NCBI GenBank assembly: GCA_951230915.1
Contig: OX579635.1
Coordinates: 20,336,001-20,400,000 of the forward strand
Source: Antitrichia curtipendula
Taxonomy: Eukaryota; Streptophyta; Bryopsida; Hypnales; Leucodontaceae
Reading direction: 5' to 3'
DNA length: 64,000 nt
Position 1 is the first letter of the stretch, and each line of letters starts with the position of its first letter. Below the pieces are notes generated by a model. It was not told the origin of the DNA. It saw nothing but the letters and a program-made list of their open reading frames with translations, and made no database searches. Made by a program: the position numbers and the translations under genes. Positions 58,501-64,000 of this stretch are shown here, in pieces.

Positions 58501-59144
58501 AGTTGAAACAAGTCATTATGCATTCCTTTAATTTGAAACATAATTTGTAACGAAATAGCTTAAAAAAGAACTGCTTGTTAATAAATATTTGACGATATTT
58601 GAAATATCCAATTCAATTCATAAACTTTCAAATACAATTCAGTGAAAATTAAGAGATGAGTTCTAAATTGTAAGAATATTAAAAATAACAGAGCTTGTTC
58701 AAATTAGGAAACAAATTCAAAAGACACCTCTCTTACATCAATGGGATCATTAATACAATAATCAAAAGACACTTCCATTGTTGTAAATGTAGTTCTTTCT
58801 ATTAAATCAAAGCCTTGTAATGTAACGTAGAACAATGTACTCATTGCTTATTTATTCCACCTTACTTTAACTTCAAAATAACATTTGAGCTTACAAATTA
58901 TAAATTAAAATAATGATTTACATTTATTCAGAGTAATGTATAAAATCAATAATGAAAGTAAATAAGAAATAAAATATTTATTAATTTTTGTCCTTTGCAA
59001 TTTAGTTTGTACTCATTTTTTTAGGAAAACAACAAGGATTGATAGACATTGGACATTTTCAGCATAAAAATGAAGATTTTTTTGAGCTTATCACAATATT
59101 CAATAGACATATTATGTGTCAATGCACAATCCTTGTATGATCAT
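55521..59144. other. gene-free AT-rich stretch with degenerate repeats
   Basis: 57320-57720 holds three diverged units sharing CATAAGCTCAAGGCTCACAA-like text, AGCACCTTC(T/A)ATGG and a CTCGCATTTGTAGGCT-like piece. At 55938-55975 a word like CCGAGCTGGTAAGAG recalls a tRNA A-box, but no tRNA fold is evident. Nothing else supported. Confidence 0.45.
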
Positions 59145-62100
59145 TTAACCCATAAAGGATTGTGATTATATACATCAAAAATGCTCCCAAACTACCATTT
59201 CTAGTACAAGCACCAAATTTTAGAAAAAAAATATTTTTGGACACATGTAATCGTAGGATCTTGTAGTATGCTGGTTTGAGAAGATGTAGAAAAAAAATTC
59301 AAAGATTTTCACTGTGTAGATTGCAAGATATTAGTGTTTAAAGTGACAATAGCCCTTTTTTGGCCTTGCAAAAACTAGGCATCTGCACTTCACAAGGTCA
59401 CATTTGTATGCAAAAATGTCCAAAATGGTAGTGCCTATTTAGACTAATTCTTCAAGGCAAGTTGGCTACATGCTTGAAATTTTTTATATCATTTAAAATT
59501 GTACAAAATATAGGGAAAAAAAATAGTAGAAAGAAATACAAAATTATTCAAAATGCAAAATTGATAATAATTTGGATACGGAATTGAAAAATGCCATTTT
59601 CAATGGTTGAAATGTTGTAATAAACATTTTATATCCTATTATTTTATTTTTTTCAAAAAATATTGAAATATGAGTAAAATAAAGGATTTCAAAATTTATT
59701 TTAGAACAAAGAATCTACAACTGCTCGCAAACTAAAACTCCTCATAACTTTTGACTCATTGATCAAAATGGAATGATTCAAAATTTTCCACATATCTACA
59801 ACTCTAAAAATTTAATTAAATTTTTTTTTTTAAAAAAGCGATTTAAAAAAATCTGCCTAGACTACCCATTTACAAAAAAAATAACATATTAGGCCACAAC
59901 TTTTGACTCATATTTCCAAATGTCATGAAATTTAGTGCATATAAAAGATATTCCTTGTCCCCACCTTCTATTAAATCTTCAGCCTAAAATATGCAAATCT
60001 CTAGTCACATGTACTTGCCAAAAATTTCTATGTTGCCAAAAAACGCATGCTGATCCTTTAGCGGATAAACTTTTTACATCTTTATTATCTTTGTCTTATA
60101 TTTTTTATATCTTTGTATGGTTCCATTCAGCACTTTCTTAATTTTTTTCAGAATCACCTATCTTGCTTTCATCTAGTCATTGACAATTTTTTTCTTAAAA
60201 TAATTATGTTTTTTAAAAATCTTTTGTCCTATTTTTATAAGTAGAATGCAACAATCTATTTTACATCACTAATGAACAACATTATTTTGTTGATTTGCTA
60301 TGTACATCCCACATCTTATATGTAATATACAAATTTTTGCAAAATAGATGTGAAGTTTTAATTTTTTAAAGTGAAAATGATCATTTCAAATAACAAATCA
60401 CTACTAGAAAATTATGACCAAATCAACAAAAAATCAATAGATTTTTGTTGTTTGAAGCGTGGTAATGATTGTTTTATAGTTTTTTGAATATCCTATGAAA
60501 GTTAACAAGATGGATGCTTAATTTTTGTTGATTTCAATAATACAACAACCAAATCAACAAAAATTCAAGAATCTTTTGAAATCTTTCTGATTTATTTGGA
60601 TTTATTTGGAATCTTTTGGAATTCTCTACAAAGTATGAATTCAAAGTTTGAACTTTAATTAAAATTCTACTAAGTTTAATTTGATTTTCAATTATTCTAT
60701 TCAATTTTAACTTTGATTCAACTAATTTGATAAGAATTCAGCTCCAATTCAATCCTAATTCAATTTAAATTTAGATTCAATTCTATTTCAATATTTTATA
60801 GAATATAATTTAATTAGAATTCAAATTTATTATTTGATTAAATTTTTAGCTTATTTTTTGAAATGTAATACAACAAGTGTAGTGCATTTTGGAGATATCT
60901 TAGTTTCTTTATTATATAATTTGACTTTTTTTAAAGCAATTTTGAACTATTCTAATTCTAATTTGATTTGAATTTTAGTTTTTTTACTATTGAAAATTAA
61001 AAATTGAATTATTCATATTGAACTATTCAAAATTTTGAACTATTCAAAATTTTGAACTATTCAAGCTTCTAAATTTGAACTATTCAATTCTACCTTTTGA
61101 AATACTATGATATTAATTTGATTTGATATCTAAATTTTGAACTTTTTTTAACCTAATCAAAATTCAAACTTAGAATTTGATCAAAACTTTGATAAAAAAT
61201 CTGATTCCAAGAATTTAAATTTGGTTTTAAAGTAGAGTTGAATTAGAGCTTGAATTCTAATCAAATTGAATTATAGTTTGAATTCTATATAAATTATAAG
61301 ATTGAATTTTATACAATGTATTTGTAATTGCAATCATTGCTCTAATTGTAGAGTAGGATTTGAATTTCAAGATGAACAATGATTTCACGTGGACAACCTA
61401 TTGTTGTTGCCTAGATTTGAATCCACAACCTCTGTTGAATGAAGCCAAAGCTCCAACTATTAGTCTCCAACAATGGTGAAGACACAACTATAATTGAGAG
61501 GAAATGAGACATATCGAAATAAGTGACAATTTTTGACAAGGAACTAGTTATCCTAGGATGGCGAAAATTTGTAAAGTGAGTATTTCATTCCCAAGACAAG
61601 TTAATTCAATTACAACAAGAATTTGATTAGTACAAGACACTTTCACACTAATTTAGATGAATGTTGGCGACTGTGGTCTAATTAGTGTGAACACATGGAT
61701 AAATTTAAATGAAATCAAATGTAAATGAAAGTTGGATGAAAATTTGAAGACAATCATACAACTTGAAATAGTATAATAAAATAGGATGTAGATTGTTTAT
61801 TAAATCATTTCAACCATTGGGATTGGCATTTCTTTTTAATTCCATAACAAAATTCTTAACTATTTTGTATTTTGAATTATTTCCTATTTTTTTATGCTTA
61901 CTATTTTTTTCCTATACGTTGCACAATTTCAAATGATGTGAAATTTTTTACACATGTAGCCAACTTGTCTAGGAAAAAGAATCCAAAGAAGCACCACCAT
62001 TTTGGACATTTTTTCATAGAAAAGTGAGATTGTGAATTGCAACTACCTTGTTTTCCATGGGGCCAAATAAATGATTTCAATGAATTTGAATGCTTATATC

Positions 62101-62266
62101 TTACAATCCACACGGGGGAAATTTCTGAGATTTTTACCACATTTTTTCAAGTCAGCATAGTACAAGATCCTACGGTTACATGTGTCATCGTACAAAATTT
62201 TGGTACTTGTAAGGTAGTATTGGAGCACTTTTGGTGAATACATACTCAAGGAACTTAAGGGATTAA
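59145..62266. mobile_element. about 3.1-kb element with inverted R2 arms
   Basis: The left arm (from the TTAA at 59145) is a plus-orientation copy of R2. The right arm (61900 to the TTAA at 62263-62266) is an inverted copy. Both contain, reading inward, a TTTAA(C/T)CC start, TGCTCC(A/C)A, CATGTAA(T/C)CGTAGGATCTTG and GTAGGAT-type blocks. This may be one old element with long inverted ends or two copies inserted head to head. The AT-rich middle (60590-61330) is low-complexity GAATT/AAATTT sequence and includes a 17-bp tandem repeat at about 61017-61063. No coding region. Confidence 0.5.
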
Positions 62267-62461
62267 ACCTATGGTGATTCCATTAGTGTGCCTTACAAAA
62301 ACTCAAAATTCCCATATTAGCACAATTCAATGTTATTACTATACAGAGCACTAACTGAATTAATTTATGTAGGAGCTTTGTTAGAAAATAATTATAAGCC
62401 ATGTGTTAAAATAAATAAATTTGACCTTATTGGTCTCATCTTGTTTGTATAACAACATCAC

Positions 62462-62806
62462 AAAGTTTAGACCTTACGATTTGGCAACAATTATCGTGTG
62501 ATTTTCATTGTTTCATGGGTTCGTACCATAATTGCACTGACTTAGTGTATTTTTACGCACTAAATCAGTGCGAAAACAATGAATACCAATAGCGTACGGT
62601 TTGTGTACTTTAACTATACAACTGTTGTGTCAAAACTACATAGCAATCATATAGTTAAAGTACATAAACCGTATACTATTGGTATTCATTGTTTTCGCAT
62701 TGATTCAATGCGTAAAAATACACTAAGTCAGTGCAATTATGGTACGAACCCATGAAACAATGAAAACCGCACGATAATTGTTGCCAAATTATAGGGTCTA
62801 AATTTT
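62462..62806. mobile_element. 345-bp long inverted repeat (fold-back MITE)
   Basis: Two arms of roughly 165-170 bp occupy nearly the whole element around a short loop near 62632-62640. Shared text includes GGCAACAATTATCGTG, CATGGGTTCGTACCATAATT and AATGAATACCAATAG. I estimate around 10% mismatch between arms. No ORF. A transcript would form a very long RNA hairpin. Confidence 0.85.
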
Positions 62807-63769
62807 ATGATGAAGTAGAAAACGATTTTTTAAGATTTTTATTCCACATGTAAAACTGAACTCAAAAGAAGTAATTTGAAGGTGAAAGTTCAGAATTGTT
62901 CACCAATGTCTCAGTGTAAATTATTGGTAACTGTATTGTACAGTAAAAGTGTTTTACAGAGGCATAAAAACTTGATCAACCTTATTTTCTTAACAAATGC
63001 ATGAATGAGACTGCAAAAGCTACTGCACCCAGGCCTCTTTAATGTCACAGCCAAAGGTGACCAAGTGTGAACGTAATAGTATAGAGTTTTGCATCATTAA
63101 GTGCCAAATAATTTCAAGGACGACTCTTCATGACAACCACAGCAACTTCAGTTCTAGGAAAATATCAGAGCTCATAAGTTACAACTTACACATTCATAAA
63201 AGCTTGAGAAACTGCAAAACGCCTGCAAAGATTCGCTGCTGCACATAAGATAGTAAACTGGTGGAGGTCATGACCCTTGAGTCCGGACTTTCCATCCAAT
63301 CGAGACAGAGTCAGTGTAAGTCAAGCTGAATACAGATCCGCCACTTGGTACAACTAGACGCCGGTTCGCTGTCAAGGATCGGATCGGCCGTCAAGTGCAT
63401 TTTGACTAGGAACTACAAGGAGAGGAGGAATAATATTCCTGGCTTCATAGTGCCACTGCCTCACAATCGCACCATATGATGTGCATTGACCCTGGGGCAG
63501 ACGAGCATCAAAAACAGCACAGCAGCGCAAAACAATGTTGCTCCCAAATTTCGCCTTGTGCAATTTATGAGCCCAGAATTTCATCTGCAAAACACTTGCC
63601 CCTGCGTAGAGTTTCAAGATTTGGAACAGAATCACCTATATTTTTGGAACCAAAATCTCGCACTCTCACACCCCTATCTTCACGTGATGCATTTATATTC
63701 ATCAAAGCCTAAACATTCTCACCCTTATACTCATGTCATTGCCACTCAACCAGATAACAAGTACCCCTG
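62807..63769. other. right-end stretch, possibly part of a gene off the window
   Basis: From about 63100 the sequence is less AT-rich and more gene-like. A minus-strand open frame at 63617-63372 follows a good acceptor (GTGTTTTGCAG), but its phase does not join cleanly to the candidate exon at 63770-63918 and I do not recognise the peptide. It could be 3'-terminal or untranslated sequence. Confidence 0.3.
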
Positions 63770-63918
63770 AGCAATTAGAGACGCAAATTTAGGGATCCTG
63801 AGCAAGTCAGAGAGTGGATTTACTGTCAAATGCTTGCCATTTCTTTGTACTGATGATCCAGCTTCTCGTGATTCCTCTCCTCCCGATTCTTCGAAAGGTT
63901 TTGGTATGGAATAAACTG
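63770..63918 (-). CDS. candidate internal exon of an unidentified gene
   Basis: On the minus strand an acceptor, GCTCTTCTTTGCAG, precedes an open segment (YSIPKPFEESGGEESREAG, then VNPLSDLLRIPKFASLIAQG) that ends near a possible donor, GGGTACTT. It is Ser/Glu-rich and then hydrophobic. I do not recognise a family. Upstream exons would lie beyond the right edge. Confidence 0.25.
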
Positions 63919-64000
63919 CAAAGAAGAGCTTCAGGCACAAAATCCAGACAGTAAGTCACTTTCCTGATATATTGATGAATTGGATGAAGAATCAAATTGG

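Noticed and set aside
1..64000. CRISPR arrays, rRNA genes, bacterial operons, riboswitches
   Set aside because: No regularly spaced direct repeats with unique spacers, no rRNA-like conserved blocks, and gene structure is eukaryotic with spliced introns.

Overview
This window looks like nuclear DNA of a land plant or close streptophyte relative. Three spliced or intact host-type genes support this: a DUF506 protein, an ERD7-like senescence-domain protein and a SWIM-RING protein. They sit among long AT-rich, repeat-dense intergenic tracts. The transposon mix (piggyBac-like, Crypton-type tyrosine recombinase, BED/hAT, PIF/Harbinger, Copia) is unusual for a flowering plant. It would fit a bryophyte, lycophyte, fern or streptophyte alga better, but the sequence alone does not settle the lineage.

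Layout. 1-2.5 kb: a degraded piggyBac transposase on the minus strand, running off the left edge and broken by two younger non-autonomous elements. 2.5-16.9 kb: gene-free, AT-rich DNA with a Stowaway-like MITE and several dispersed repeats, many bounded by TTAA. 16.9-18.9 kb: a CATTACAAAAAA element into which a TTAA-flanked element has inserted, then a 600-bp terminal-inverted-repeat element. 20-22.1 kb: a decayed PIF/Harbinger element with both its MYB-like and transposase parts. 22.9-29.4 kb: a full-length but inactive Copia retrotransposon with 225-bp LTRs, a CTTGG target duplication, and another CATTACAAAAAA element in its gag. 30.7-34.0 kb: a BED/hAT transposase gene that is open apart from two in-frame stops and one precise intron.

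36.8-39.5 kb holds the most notable locus: an apparently intact three-exon gene (613 codons as reconstructed) for a Crypton/DUF3504-type tyrosine recombinase. Its intron 2 and its flanks carry minisatellites. A GC-rich interval with a 122-bp hairpin separates it from the divergent DUF506 gene at 41.3-42.6 kb. 43.6-44.1 kb has a TA-flanked MITE and a near-perfect 45-bp-arm hairpin. 45.0-47.8 kb is the five-exon ERD7-like gene and 51.0-52.6 kb the two-exon SWIM-RING gene. 53.5-64 kb is again gene-poor and carries copies of the same dispersed repeats as 10-16 kb, a roughly 3.1-kb element with inverted arms, and a 345-bp long inverted repeat.

The host genes show no shared pathway. The nested insertions do give a relative order: the CATTACAAAAAA family inserted after both the piggyBac copy and the Copia element, while one of its members was itself later hit at a TTAA site. 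Splice boundaries were assigned by eye from GT/AG, phase and family sense, not from transcripts.
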